Source of the DNA: Occultella gossypii
GTDB lineage: Bacteria; Actinomycetota; Actinomycetes; Actinomycetales; Beutenbergiaceae
DNA length: 62,974 bases
Reading direction: 5' to 3'
Assembly: GCF_019947135.1 (NCBI RefSeq)
Contig: NZ_JAGSHT010000030.1
Coordinates: forward strand, 1-62,974
Shown here: positions 51,160 to 60,072 of the stretch, one piece after another
Numbering within the stretch: the stretch's first letter is position 1
Layout: each line of letters begins with the position of its first letter
The notes under the pieces: generated by a model
Seen by the model: the letters and a program-made list of their open reading frames with translations, nothing else
Database searches by the model: none
Told to the model about the DNA's origin: nothing
Translations under genes and position numbers: made by a program

Positions 51160-52727
51160 CCGAAGTCGATGCCCTGGGCGAGCGGCAGCTCGGTGGAGTA
51201 GTTGATCGTGTTCGTGGCGCGGCGCATGTAGGCCCGCCAGGCGTCGGACCCGGACTCACGCCCGCCGCCGGTGCTCTTCTCGCCGCCGAAGGCGCCACCG
51301 ATCTCCGCGCCGGAGGTGCCGATGTTGACGTTCGCGATGCCGCAGTCCGAACCGTCGGGCCCGAGGAACCGCTCGGCCTCGCGCTGATCCAGGGTGAAGA
51401 TCGACGACGAGAGCCCCTGCGGCACCGCGTTGTGCATCGCGATGGCCTCGTCCAGGTCCGTGTAGGTGAGCACGTACAGGATCGGCGCGAAGGTCTCGGT
51501 GTGCACGATCGCCGACTGAGCGGGCATCCGCACCAGGGCCGGGGTGGCGAAGGCGGCGTCGGGTGCGGACGCGACGTCGTGGGCGTCGCCGCCGGTGACG
51601 ACGGTGCCGCCCTCGGCCCGGGCCTGCTCCAGGGCCGCGAGCATGCGGTCCCGCGCGGCCGCCGAGATCAGCGGCCCGACGAGCGTGCCGCTCTCGCGCG
51701 GGTCCCCGATCGGCAGGCCGCGGTAGGCGCTCGCGAGCCGCTCGAGCACCTCGTCCACAACGCTTTCGTGCACGATCAGCCGCCGCAGCGACGTGCACCG
51801 CTGCCCCGCGGTCCCGACGGCGGAGAACACCACCGCGCGCACGGTCAGGTCCAGGTCCGCCGACGGCGTCACGATCGCCGCGTTGTTGCCGCCGAGTTCC
51901 AGCAGCGTGCGTCCCATCCGGGCCGCGACGACCGGCGCCACCTCGGTGCCCATCCGCTCCGACCCGGTCGCCGAGAGCAGCGCCACCCGCGGGTGCGCGA
52001 CCAGCGCCGCACCGGTCTCGCGCCCGCCGAGGATCACCGTGGCGAGGTCCTCCGGGGCGCCGTGCTCGGCGGCGGCCCGGCGCAGCAGGGCGGTCGCACC
52101 GAGCGCGGTCAGCGGCGCGGTCTCGGACGGCTTCCACACCACCGGGTCCCCGCACACGAGTGCCACGGCCGTGTTCCACGCCCACACGGCCGCCGGGAAG
52201 TTGAACGCGCTGATGATGCCGACCACGCCGAGCGGGTGCCAGGTCTCCATGAGCCGGTGCCCGGGCCGCTCGGACGGCATGGTGCGGCCCTCGAGCTGCC
52301 GGGACAGCCCGACGGCGAGGTCGCAGATATCGATCATCTCCTGCACCTCGCCGAGCGCCTCGGCGGTGATCTTGCCCGCCTCGAGCGTGACGAGCGTGGC
52401 GAGATCCGCCTTGTGCTCGCGGAGCAGGTCACCGAAGCGGCGCACCAGCGCACCGCGGGCCGGGGCGGGCACCATCCGCCAGGTCGTGAACGCCTCGTGC
52501 GCGACCTCGACGGCGGCGTCCACCTGCGCGGGGGACGTCACCGGGAGAGGGAACAGGGCCTGCCCGGACACCGGTGACGTCGGCGTGAAGGAGGCAGCGC
52601 CGTCGGGCGTCGACGGCAGCTGCGCGCCGAGCCGGCGCAGCGCCTCGAGGGCCTGATCGCGCGGGTCCGGCAGGGCGCGCCGGGCGTCTTCGAGCGGCCC
52701 GACGGCGGGGGTGGCGTTCGTTGTCAT
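51156..52727 (-). CDS. amaB: ALDH7-type L-aminoadipate-semialdehyde dehydrogenase
   Basis: The 523-residue enzyme carries the ALDH7A1 (antiquitin) signature at its end: NIGTSGAEIGGAFGGEKSTG with RESGSDAWRAYMRRATNTINYS. The nucleophile is Cys311 (GTAGQRCTSLRR) and the general base Glu277 (LELGGN); NAD binding uses IISAFNFPAAVWAWN. It oxidises 2-aminoadipate 6-semialdehyde (in equilibrium with piperideine-6-carboxylate) to 2-aminoadipate in lysine degradation. The gene overlaps by 4 bp with the HglS-type gene, which acts later on the same pathway. The symbol follows the characterised bacterial equivalent and is by analogy. Confidence 0.9.
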   Translation of the reverse strand: MTTNATPAVGPLEDARRALPDPRDQALEALRRLGAQLPSTPDGAASFTPTSPVSGQALFPLPVTSPAQVDAAVEVAHEAFTTWRMVPAPARGALVRRFGDLLREHKADLATLVTLEAGKITAEALGEVQEMIDICDLAVGLSRQLEGRTMPSERPGHRLMETWHPLGVVGIISAFNFPAAVWAWNTAVALVCGDPVVWKPSETAPLTALGATALLRRAAAEHGAPEDLATVILGGRETGAALVAHPRVALLSATGSERMGTEVAPVVAARMGRTLLELGGNNAAIVTPSADLDLTVRAVVFSAVGTAGQRCTSLRRLIVHESVVDEVLERLASAYRGLPIGDPRESGTLVGPLISAAARDRMLAALEQARAEGGTVVTGGDAHDVASAPDAAFATPALVRMPAQSAIVHTETFAPILYVLTYTDLDEAIAMHNAVPQGLSSSIFTLDQREAERFLGPDGSDCGIANVNIGTSGAEIGGAFGGEKSTGGGRESGSDAWRAYMRRATNTINYSTELPLAQGIDFG

Positions 52728-54193
52728 CGTGGTCCTTCGGTGGGGCGGGCGCGGGAGGCCTCACTCTGTGCGGCGTACAGGTCGAACGGGTCTAAGAGGT
52801 CGCGGCCGAGCGCTCCGGCCAACCAGTCCGCGTCGAGTGTCGCAGCCTCCTGGGTGCTGTCCTTCGCGCCCCGGTCGGTGAGGTTGGAGGCGAAGATGCC
52901 CGCGGCCGAGGCGGGCAGGAAGTCCTCGTAGACGATCGGGGTGCGGGCGTCGGACGCGTCGTAGCTGAAGTAGGCCAGGCCCTCGGCGTCGAGTTCGGCC
53001 TCGGTGCGGGGGAAGTCGCGCGCCCAGATCTCGCGGAGGATCTCCTGGCGTCGGACGGCCGCGGCGCTCCCGGCGGCCCCCACTGGGCCGCCCGCCTCCG
53101 CGGACCGGCCACCGGTGCCGCCCGCCGCGACGCTCCGGCGACCGGTGCTGTCACGGCTGCCACCCGCCGCACCAGCCATGCCACCGCTCGGCGCCCCGGC
53201 CACCGCGTCCGGTTCATTGCTCGCCTCGGCCCGTTCGCGGGCCTCGACGATCGCGGCGTCGTAGCGCGCCCGCCCCGCGCGGGTGAGCGCGATGCCGCGC
53301 GCCTCGACCTCCCCGAACCGGACCCGCAGCGAGTCGGTGACGATCTCGCCGTCGGGCGTGCGGAAGGCGCGCGGCTCCGCGAGCGCGCGGAAGGAGGTCT
53401 GGCGCAGCAGCACGTCCGGGCCGTCCCACCGCGGCGGCCCCTGGATGTCTTCGATCATCGTGATGCCGCGGGCGGACATCCGCTCGTACAGGGCGTCGAT
53501 GTCGAGCACCCGCGGGGTGAGATGGTTGATGTGGGTGCTGGCGACGCCACCGATGTCCGCGGCGACGGCCGAGACCCGTTCCAGCTCGGTGTACCAGGCC
53601 CGGTCCACCGGTTCGGGCGAGAGCTCGAACGTCGCCGTGGCCAGGCTCAGGAACTGCTCGGCGTCCGCGGAGCCGAGTCCGCCGTCGGCCTCGGCGCGGC
53701 CGGAGAGCGCGAGCAGTTCCGGCGAGAAGATGCGCCGGCGGCCCAGGAACTCCTCGAGCCGGGCCTGCAGGTCGGCCGAGAAGAACCGCCGGTCGCCCGG
53801 GGTCAGCACGGAGGTGAACACCCGGAAAGGGTTGCGGGCGAGCTCGTCGGCGGCGACGGGACGGAATGCCGTCGACACCACCGGGATGGCGCTGGAGCCG
53901 GCATCGCGCAGGTCGTAGAACCCGACCGGATACATCCCGATGGCGCCGAACACCCGCGCCACCTGGCTCAGTTCCTGCGGCGTGCCGAGCCGGATCGCGC
54001 CGTGCCGCTCCGCGGTGACCCGGTCGATGCTGCCCAGGCGCTGCGCCGCGGCGGGATCGGCCGCCATCACGTCGGAGTTCACCTCGTGGGCGACGTCGAG
54101 CAGGGTTGTGTAGGCGGGAACCTCGCGGCCGTACATGTCGGAGAGGCTGCGCGCGAACGCCGCCCGCAGTTCCCAGGTGGCTACGTCCGGCAC
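52724..54193 (-). CDS. hglS: 2-oxoadipate dioxygenase/decarboxylase (HglS, DUF1338)
   Basis: The 489-residue protein matches the DUF1338/YdcJ family, shown elsewhere to convert 2-oxoadipate to D-2-hydroxyglutarate with Fe(II) and oxygen. Visible motifs are the metal-binding STHINHLTPRVLDID, and IVYEDFLPASAAGIFASNL near the C-terminus. Residues about 326-379 are a Gly/Ala/Ser-rich insert that looks like a loop expansion. GAGGGAGC precedes the GTG start. With the ALDH7-type enzyme it covers two steps of lysine/aminoadipate breakdown. The aminotransferase that should link them is not in the window. Confidence 0.88.
   Translation of the reverse strand: MPDVATWELRAAFARSLSDMYGREVPAYTTLLDVAHEVNSDVMAADPAAAQRLGSIDRVTAERHGAIRLGTPQELSQVARVFGAIGMYPVGFYDLRDAGSSAIPVVSTAFRPVAADELARNPFRVFTSVLTPGDRRFFSADLQARLEEFLGRRRIFSPELLALSGRAEADGGLGSADAEQFLSLATATFELSPEPVDRAWYTELERVSAVAADIGGVASTHINHLTPRVLDIDALYERMSARGITMIEDIQGPPRWDGPDVLLRQTSFRALAEPRAFRTPDGEIVTDSLRVRFGEVEARGIALTRAGRARYDAAIVEARERAEASNEPDAVAGAPSGGMAGAAGGSRDSTGRRSVAAGGTGGRSAEAGGPVGAAGSAAAVRRQEILREIWARDFPRTEAELDAEGLAYFSYDASDARTPIVYEDFLPASAAGIFASNLTDRGAKDSTQEAATLDADWLAGALGRDLLDPFDLYAAQSEASRARPTEGPR
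53057..53218 (-). repeat. Gly/Ala-rich low-complexity insert in hglS
   Basis: About 54 codons (SGGMAGAAGGS, RSVAAGGTGGRSAEAGG and similar) interrupt the otherwise conserved protein. DNA has GC-rich, slippage-prone repeats. Confidence 0.7.
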
Positions 54194-54387
54194 GCCCGCT
54201 CCCTCGTCTCGACGCCGACCCCAAGGCTAGTCGACATCTCACCATGCGGACAGGGTGTGCACGTCGGAGTCCCCCGGGAGGGCTACAGACAGGTGTGCTC
54301 CGGGGGGTGACGACGTGGCGGGCCGCGGTCCATAGCGTCATATCTGGTCGCGGCAAGCCTGCCGCGCATAGTGCGAAGGAGTCTGGC

Positions 54388-55290
54388 ATGAAGTTCGTTT
54401 GGCAGGTACTGGCCCTCGTGGCCGTCTTCATCGGATGTCAGGGCATCATGTCGCTGGCGGCAGGGATGCCGTGGCTCGAACTGGTCGGCGGGATGGTGGC
54501 GTGCACCCTCGCCGTGCTGGTCTACCGATTCGTGGTGGGGCGGACCGAGCACCGGTCCGTCACGGAACTGGGCGGCGTGAAGGTCGGGCGCCGACTGGCT
54601 CTCGGTTCCCTGATCGGCTTCGGACTGTGCGGCGTTGTCATCGCAGCCATCGCTGCGCTCGGGTACTACCGGATCGGCGGGTTCGACTCCTGGACCGGCG
54701 CAGTGGGGCTGGCCGGCGTCATGGCCGTGGCAGCCACGACCGAGGACCTGTTGTTCCGCGGCGTGCTGTTCCGCAAGGTCGAGGAATGGACCGGCACCTG
54801 GATCTCGATCGCGGGGACCAGCCTCCTGTTCGGCGCCGTGCACCTCATCAACCCGCACGCCACCCTGTGGGGCGCCCTCCTCATCGCGCTCACCGGCGGC
54901 CCGTTGGTCACCTCCGCGTTCATCGCGACCCGCAACCTCTGGCTGTCGATCGGGCTGCACTTCAGCTGGAACTTCGCCCTGGGTGGCATCTTCAGCACCG
55001 ACGTCGGCGGCAACACGTCCCGGCCGGGGCTCCTGGACTCCGCCACGTTCGGCCCCGAACTGATCACAGGGGGAAAGTTCGGCCCGGAGGGCAGCATCTT
55101 CACCCTGATCTTCTGCGCCCTGGCGACAGCGGTCTTCCTGCTGGTGGCGCACCGTCGGGGACGCCTGGTTCCGTTCCGTCGCAGCGAACGCGTCCGGGTC
55201 CTTACGCAGCTTGCCCGGCAGGCCGCCGGGCAGTCCGACGGGCCCCGGCCGAACCCGTCCGGTCACGACACATACGCCGCGCTCCGCTGA
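54388..55290 (+). CDS. CPBP-family intramembrane metalloprotease-like protein
   Basis: The 300-residue membrane protein has about eight helices and the CPBP/Abi motifs: TTEDLLFRG (E-D-x-x-x-R where most have EExxxR), LLFGAVHLINP and HFSWNFALGG, which carry the putative metal-binding His and Asn. The second Glu being Asp may still allow catalysis. Family roles range from prenyl-protein processing to bacteriocin self-protection. AAGGAG lies 6-7 bases before the ATG at 54388. It is divergent from the lysine operon with no linked genes. Confidence 0.85.
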   Translation: MKFVWQVLALVAVFIGCQGIMSLAAGMPWLELVGGMVACTLAVLVYRFVVGRTEHRSVTELGGVKVGRRLALGSLIGFGLCGVVIAAIAALGYYRIGGFDSWTGAVGLAGVMAVAATTEDLLFRGVLFRKVEEWTGTWISIAGTSLLFGAVHLINPHATLWGALLIALTGGPLVTSAFIATRNLWLSIGLHFSWNFALGGIFSTDVGGNTSRPGLLDSATFGPELITGGKFGPEGSIFTLIFCALATAVFLLVAHRRGRLVPFRRSERVRVLTQLARQAAGQSDGPRPNPSGHDTYAALR

Positions 55291-55303
55291 CCGACCGCAG
55301 GGC

Positions 55304-55345
55304 CGCTCCTGGACTACGGTGCAGGCTCGACGTCGTCCAGGAGCG
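55304..55345. terminator. Long inverted repeat between convergent genes
   Basis: CGCTCCTGGAC and GTCCAGGAGCG form a perfect 11-bp stem with a 20-base loop in the 112 bp between the CPBP and GAP genes. Confidence 0.45.
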
Positions 55346-55402
55346 ACTCCGCCGCGCGACGGAGGGCGGGCATCTCCGGCGCCCGGGGATGTCCGGCGGC
55401 CA

Positions 55403-56326
55403 TCAGCGGAACAGGTCGAACAGGCCGAGCTGGAAGGCGGCGTCCCGGGCGATCAGGAAGCCAAGGATGCCCATGATCCACGCCATGGTCTCCCCCGCCG
55501 ACCGCGCCATCCAGTCCGAGATCCGCTGCAGCACCGGCTCGACCGCGCGCCGGGCCAGGACCCGCCCGGCGAGGAGCACCAGGGCCGGCACGATCATCAC
55601 GAGGCAGTAGCCCGCGAGCACCAGGACCCGCTCGGGTCCGGCCAGGTCGGCCCCGGTGATCAGGCCGATGGCGCCGAGGTAGGGCAGCATCGTCGCGACC
55701 TCGAGCACCGCGGCGCCGAGCGCGAGCCCGATCAGGGCCAGGTAACCGCCGCGGCCCTCGGTGGCCACGGTGCGTTCGCGCCAGCGGGCCAGCCGGCCGG
55801 TCAGAGCCGGGGCCGACTGGTTGGCGCCGCCACCCGGAGCCGCACCGGCGGCAGCGGCGGCCCAGGCGCTGCCGTCCGAGCCGGCTTCCGCGCTATCGGC
55901 AGCAGCACCCCCATCGAACCCGCTCGCACCGGCGCCGCCCCCGGCGGCGCCTGCTCCAGCCGACCGACCGCCCACGGCTACGTCGCCCGCCCGAGCCGAC
56001 CCTCCGCCGTCGGGCGCCTTCTTCTTGCGCCCCACGAAGAACGAGCCCGCGAACAGTGCGACGCCAACGGCCAGCTGCACCCACAGCAGCACCGGCGAGT
56101 CCGACTCCATGATCGAGGCGAGTCCGGTCGCGCCGGCGAGCAGCGCCAGGCCGACGCCGAAGTAGAACACCGCGACCGTCGCGAGGAACACGAGCACCCG
56201 CTGCGCACGCAGCCGGCCGGGCGCGAGCATCAGCCAGATCGGGATGAGCAGGGTGCCGAAACTCGTGGAGTCGATCAGCGCGAGGACCGCGAGCGGGCCG
56301 AACAGGGAGAGGGACATGGGCAGCAT
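55403..56326 (-). CDS. GAP-family (Sap-like) membrane protein
   Basis: The 307-residue protein has six predicted helices in two groups of three. The first begins FGPLAVLALIDSTSFGTLLIPIWLML, typical of the GAP/Sap family (related to the LysE-type fold). The two halves are joined by a long Gly/Ala/Ser-rich cytoplasmic segment (about residues 104-172). Members transport or help export lipids or peptides; the cargo here is unknown. The start ATG at 56326 is the first of two close candidates (the other is 56317); neither has a strong ribosome-binding site. Confidence 0.78.
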   Translation of the reverse strand: MLPMSLSLFGPLAVLALIDSTSFGTLLIPIWLMLAPGRLRAQRVLVFLATVAVFYFGVGLALLAGATGLASIMESDSPVLLWVQLAVGVALFAGSFFVGRKKKAPDGGGSARAGDVAVGGRSAGAGAAGGGAGASGFDGGAAADSAEAGSDGSAWAAAAAGAAPGGGANQSAPALTGRLARWRERTVATEGRGGYLALIGLALGAAVLEVATMLPYLGAIGLITGADLAGPERVLVLAGYCLVMIVPALVLLAGRVLARRAVEPVLQRISDWMARSAGETMAWIMGILGFLIARDAAFQLGLFDLFR

Positions 56327-56438
56327 CGTGGCGCCCGCCCGCCGCAGCCACATCGGGCAAAGGCAGGTCCGTGGCCTCAGCCCTTCGATGGAGATTTCCC
56401 GGAGTGCGACCCTTCTGCATCGGTGCCACGCTCGTCGG

Positions 56439-57915
56439 ATGACCGACGGGGACACCGCCACGGAGCCGGCAATCGCACCGACGCGCACGTTCTTCGGACA
56501 CCCTTGGGGGCTGGCGAACCCGGCCGGCGTCGAGATGTGGGAGCGCTTCAGCTTCTACGGGATGCAGGGCATCCTCGTCTACTACCTGTACTACTCGGCG
56601 ACCGAGGGCGGCCTCGGGCTCACCAAGGCCGAGGCGACCTCGATCGTGGGTGCGTACGGCGGCCTGGTCTACCTCTCCTCGATCCTCGGCGCGTGGGTCG
56701 CGGACCGGCTCCTCGGCGCCGAACGCACTCTGCTCAGCGCCGCCGTGCTGATCATGTGCGGGCACATCGCGCTGGCGGTGGTGCCGAGCTTCGCGGGCGT
56801 CGGCATCGGCCTGGTCTGCATCGCCCTCGGCTCCGGCACGCTGAAGGCGACCACCAGCTCGGTGCTCGGCGACATGTACGCCAAGGACGACCCGCGCCGC
56901 GACGCCGGGTTCTCCATCTACTACATGGGCGTGAACCTGGGCGCGCTGGTCGGGCCGCTGCTGACCGGGCTGGTCTGGGGCGCGAAGGGCTTCCACTGGG
57001 GCTTCGGGCTCGCCGCCCTCGGCATGGCGGCCGGGCTGATCCAGTACCTGCTGCTGCGCCGGTCCACGATCGGTGATGCGGGCAAGGAGGTGACGAACCC
57101 GCTGGACCGCCGGGGGCCGGATCCGGTACCTCGGCATCGCGATCGGTGCGGTCGTCGTCATCGCGATCCTCGCCCTGGTCGGTGCGATCACGGCTGGCAA
57201 CCTGTCCACGATCGTGGTCGTGGTGACGCTGACCGCCACGATCGCGCTGTTCGTCATCATCCTGGGCTCGTCGCGGCTCAGCGACGTCGAACGCAGCCGG
57301 GTGATCTCCTTCATCCCGATGTTCGTCGCGAGCGCGGCGTTCTGGTCGCTGTTCCAGCAGCAGTTCACCGTGGTGGCCGTGTACTCCGACGAGCGGCTGA
57401 ACCGCGAGGTCTTCGGCTGGGTGATGCCGCCGAGCTGGATCCAGTCGATCAACCCGATCTTCATCGTCATCTTCGCGGGTGTGTTCGCGGCGATGTGGCA
57501 GCGGATGGGACCACGGCAGCCGTCCTCGCCCTGGAAGTTCGCCATCGGCACGGTCGTGATGGGGATCGCGTTCCTGCTGTTCATCCCGTTCGCGGGTGGC
57601 GGCCCGAACAGCACCCCGCTGCTGTGGCTGGTGCTGATCCTGTTCCTGTTCACGATCGCCGAGCTGTGCCTGTCGCCGGTGGGGCAGTCACTGTCCACGA
57701 AGCTGGCGCCCGAGGCGTTCCACACCCAGATGATCGCGCTGTTCTTCATGTCGATCGCGGTCGGCTCGGCGGCCGCCGGTGCGCTCGCCACGTTCTACGA
57801 CACGGAGAACGAGGCTCCGTATTTCCTCCTCCTCGGTGGCGCGTCCATCCTGATCGGGGTGGTCGTGGCCGCGATGAACAAGTGGATCACCACGAAGATG
57901 GCCGGCATCCACTAG
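56439..57915 (+). pseudogene. POT/PTR-family proton-dependent oligopeptide transporter, frameshifted
   Basis: Frame 1 from ATG 56439 gives the N-terminal half: FFGHPWGLANPAGVEMWERFSFYGMQGILVYYL (the ERFSYYG motif), LGAWVADRLLG and GSGTLKATTSSVLGDMY. At about 57105-57115 the homology moves to another frame (RIRYLGIAIGAVVVIAILALVG) and continues to the end (SFIPMFVASAAFWSLFQQQ, the family's FW..F.Q motif, then PEAFHTQMIALFFMS). Removing one G from the GGGGG run near 57112 restores a single frame of about 491 residues, the family's length. It would import di- and tripeptides with protons. It is either a true frameshift or a homopolymer error. Confidence 0.88.
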
Positions 57916-57966
57916 CTCCATCCTTCGGCTGATCCTCATCCGGCCCGCGTGTGCTGGGATGGCCGG

Positions 57967-59238
57967 GTGGCATTCCTGATCACACTCTGGCGCTGGATCC
58001 GGGCGACCCCGCGCCGGCGGGACGTCAGCGACGCCGTCGCTGTGCTGGTCGTCGGGCTGGCACTGATCCTCGCCGACCTCATGCCGACGCTCACCGATCT
58101 GCCGACCACGCCGGTGCCGGCGCCCTGGCACGCCATCCCGCTGGTGGTCGGCGCCGCCATCATGCTCGGCAAGCGGCGACACCCGATCTCCGCCCTGATC
58201 GCGGGGGCCGCGGTGCTGGCGGTGGACACCGTGATGGGCCTGAGCCTTGGGGTCATGCTCGTCTTCATCGACCTGCTGTACAGCGCCGCCCTGTTCGCGT
58301 CGGCTCGCGCGGTCCGGGCGCTCCTGACGACGGCGGCGGCGATCATCGCCAGCTCGGCACTCGCGGCGTGGGTGGCCTCCGGCGACCCGCGGCTCGGCTT
58401 CTTCATCGGTCTGCAGGCGTTCGCACTGCTCGCGACACCGATCTGGTGGGGCACGTCCGTGCGCCAGCAGAAGGAGCTGGCCGACCTCGCTCATGAGCGG
58501 GCGGCCGACGCCGAGCGCTTCGCGCTGCTACGCCAGGCCGAGCGCCTGCGCGACGAGCGCGAGCGGATGGCCCGCGACCTGCATGACGCGATCTCGGGGA
58601 ACCTGTCCGCGATCGCAATCACCACCGAAGCGGCATTGGCAAGGCCCGACGGCGGAGCGGACCGGGCGGCGCTGCTCGCCGCCCGTAGGTCGTCGGTGGC
58701 GGCGCTGGCGGAGATGCGCTCGATGATCACCCTCCTGCGGGCCGGCGACGAGCCCGAGCTCGCCCCCGCGCGGCTCAGCGACCCGGTCGAGCTCGCCGGA
58801 CTGGGGGTCGCGCATGGCCTGGACCTGAGGCTGCCGTCGCGGTTCGGTGCCGACGGACTGCCGGCCGCCATCGACCAGGCGGGGTTCCGGATCCTGCAGG
58901 AGGCGCTCACGAACGCGGCCAGGCATGGCGCCGGTGGTGTCGAGGCCCGGCTGACCGATGACGACGGCACGCTCGTTGTCGAGGTGAGCAACGCCGTCGG
59001 GCCGGCTCGCCGGGACGACGCGCCCGGCTACGGGCTCGAGATCATGGCCGAACGCGCCACCGCCGTCGGCGGCTCGTGCCGGGCCGGGCCCGACGGCGGA
59101 CGCTGGGTCGTGCAGGCACGGTTGCCTGCCGTAAAGGTCGAGCCGGCCGACCGCCCACTCGCCGCGACGACGCCGGGCGAGCCGACGCCGTCGGGCATTC
59201 GCCACGGTGACCACACCACCAGGGAGCACCACCCATGA
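57967..59238 (+). CDS. Sensor histidine kinase (HisKA_3, NarL-type)
   Basis: The 423-residue protein has four to six membrane helices in residues 1-165 with little outside, so it senses within or near the membrane. The dimerisation helix RERMARDLHDAISGNLSAIA holds the phosphoacceptor His (about residue 206). The ATP lid region has EALTNAARHGAGG (N box) and APGYGLEIMAERATAVGGS. The GTG at 57967 is taken; a GTG at 57949 would add six residues. The stop overlaps the response-regulator start by 4 bp, so they form a two-component pair. The stimulus is unknown. Confidence 0.92.
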   Translation: MAFLITLWRWIRATPRRRDVSDAVAVLVVGLALILADLMPTLTDLPTTPVPAPWHAIPLVVGAAIMLGKRRHPISALIAGAAVLAVDTVMGLSLGVMLVFIDLLYSAALFASARAVRALLTTAAAIIASSALAAWVASGDPRLGFFIGLQAFALLATPIWWGTSVRQQKELADLAHERAADAERFALLRQAERLRDERERMARDLHDAISGNLSAIAITTEAALARPDGGADRAALLAARRSSVAALAEMRSMITLLRAGDEPELAPARLSDPVELAGLGVAHGLDLRLPSRFGADGLPAAIDQAGFRILQEALTNAARHGAGGVEARLTDDDGTLVVEVSNAVGPARRDDAPGYGLEIMAERATAVGGSCRAGPDGGRWVVQARLPAVKVEPADRPLAATTPGEPTPSGIRHGDHTTREHHP

Positions 59239-59927
59239 CGATCCGGGTCCTGATCGCCGACGACCACGCCGCGATCCGCGCGGGCCTTGGGCTGATGCTC
59301 GGCGGTGATCCCGACGTCGACGTGGTGGGTGAGGCGGCCGACGGTGAGGCTGCCGTGCGCAACGCCCGAGCGCTGCGTCCGGACGTGGTGCTGATGGACA
59401 TCCGGATGCCCCGGATGGACGGCATCGAGGCAACCCGGACGATCGTCGGCGAGGGCCTGGCGGACGTGCTCGTGTTGACCACGTTCGACCTGGACGAATA
59501 CGTGTTCGGGGCGCTGCGCGCGGGTGCGGCGGGCTTCCTGCTGAAGTCCACCAGCGCGGCCGCCCTGCTCGACGCAGTGCGGCGGGTGGCGGCCGGGGAG
59601 GGAGTCGTCGCGCCGGAGGTCACCCGGACCCTGCTCGACGCGTTCGCGACGTCGCGGCCGGGTGGGTCGGGGTCGCCGGAACAGGGCCACACCCCGGTCG
59701 GGGGTGACGGCGGAGCGGCGGACGTCGTCAGGCGCGCCGGGCTGACCGCGCGCGAACTCGAGGTGCTCGAGGCTCTGGCGCGAGGGCTGTCCAACGGGCA
59801 GATCTCGGCCGGCCTGCACATCACCGAGGCGACCACGAAGACGCACGTCTCGCACCTGCTGGCGAAGCTCGGCTGCTCCTCGCGGGTGCAGGCCGCGATC
59901 CTCGCACGGGAGGCGGGCATCGCGTAG
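59235..59927 (+). CDS. NarL/FixJ-type response regulator
   Basis: The 230-residue protein has a receiver domain with Asp9/Asp10, the phospho-acceptor Asp55 (VVLMDIRMP) and Lys104 (FLLKS), then a LuxR-type helix-turn-helix (LTARELEVLEALARGLSNGQISAGLHITEATTKTHVSHLLAKLG). The linker (about residues 138-160) is unusually long and Gly-rich. It receives phosphate from the adjacent kinase. No target gene is obvious next to it. Confidence 0.94.
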   Translation: MTIRVLIADDHAAIRAGLGLMLGGDPDVDVVGEAADGEAAVRNARALRPDVVLMDIRMPRMDGIEATRTIVGEGLADVLVLTTFDLDEYVFGALRAGAAGFLLKSTSAAALLDAVRRVAAGEGVVAPEVTRTLLDAFATSRPGGSGSPEQGHTPVGGDGGAADVVRRAGLTARELEVLEALARGLSNGQISAGLHITEATTKTHVSHLLAKLGCSSRVQAAILAREAGIA

Positions 59928-59969
59928 ACCGACGCAGGATCACGTTGCGGAGAAGGGCGCGTCGTAACG

Positions 59970-60072
59970 GTGCGTTCAGTCCTCGTGTGTTCAGTCCTTG
60001 TGTGTTCAGTCCTTGTGTGTTCAGTGCCACGTGCGTTCAGTGCCGCGTGCGTTCAGTGCCGCGTGCGTTCAG
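59970..60072. repeat. Tandem repeat of 15-16 bp at the end of the DapA-like gene
   Basis: Seven units: GTGCGTTCAGTCCTC, then two GTGTGTTCAGTCCTT, a GTGTGTTCAGTGCCAC, two GTGCGTTCAGTGCCGC and a partial GTGCGTTCAG. The last contains the complement of the DapA-like stop codon (TCA). No gene lies inside; it fills the convergent gap after the response regulator. Confidence 0.9.

Noticed and set aside
59970-60072. Possible CRISPR array
   Set aside because: The units are 15-16 bp and directly abutting, with no spacers and no cas genes in the window.
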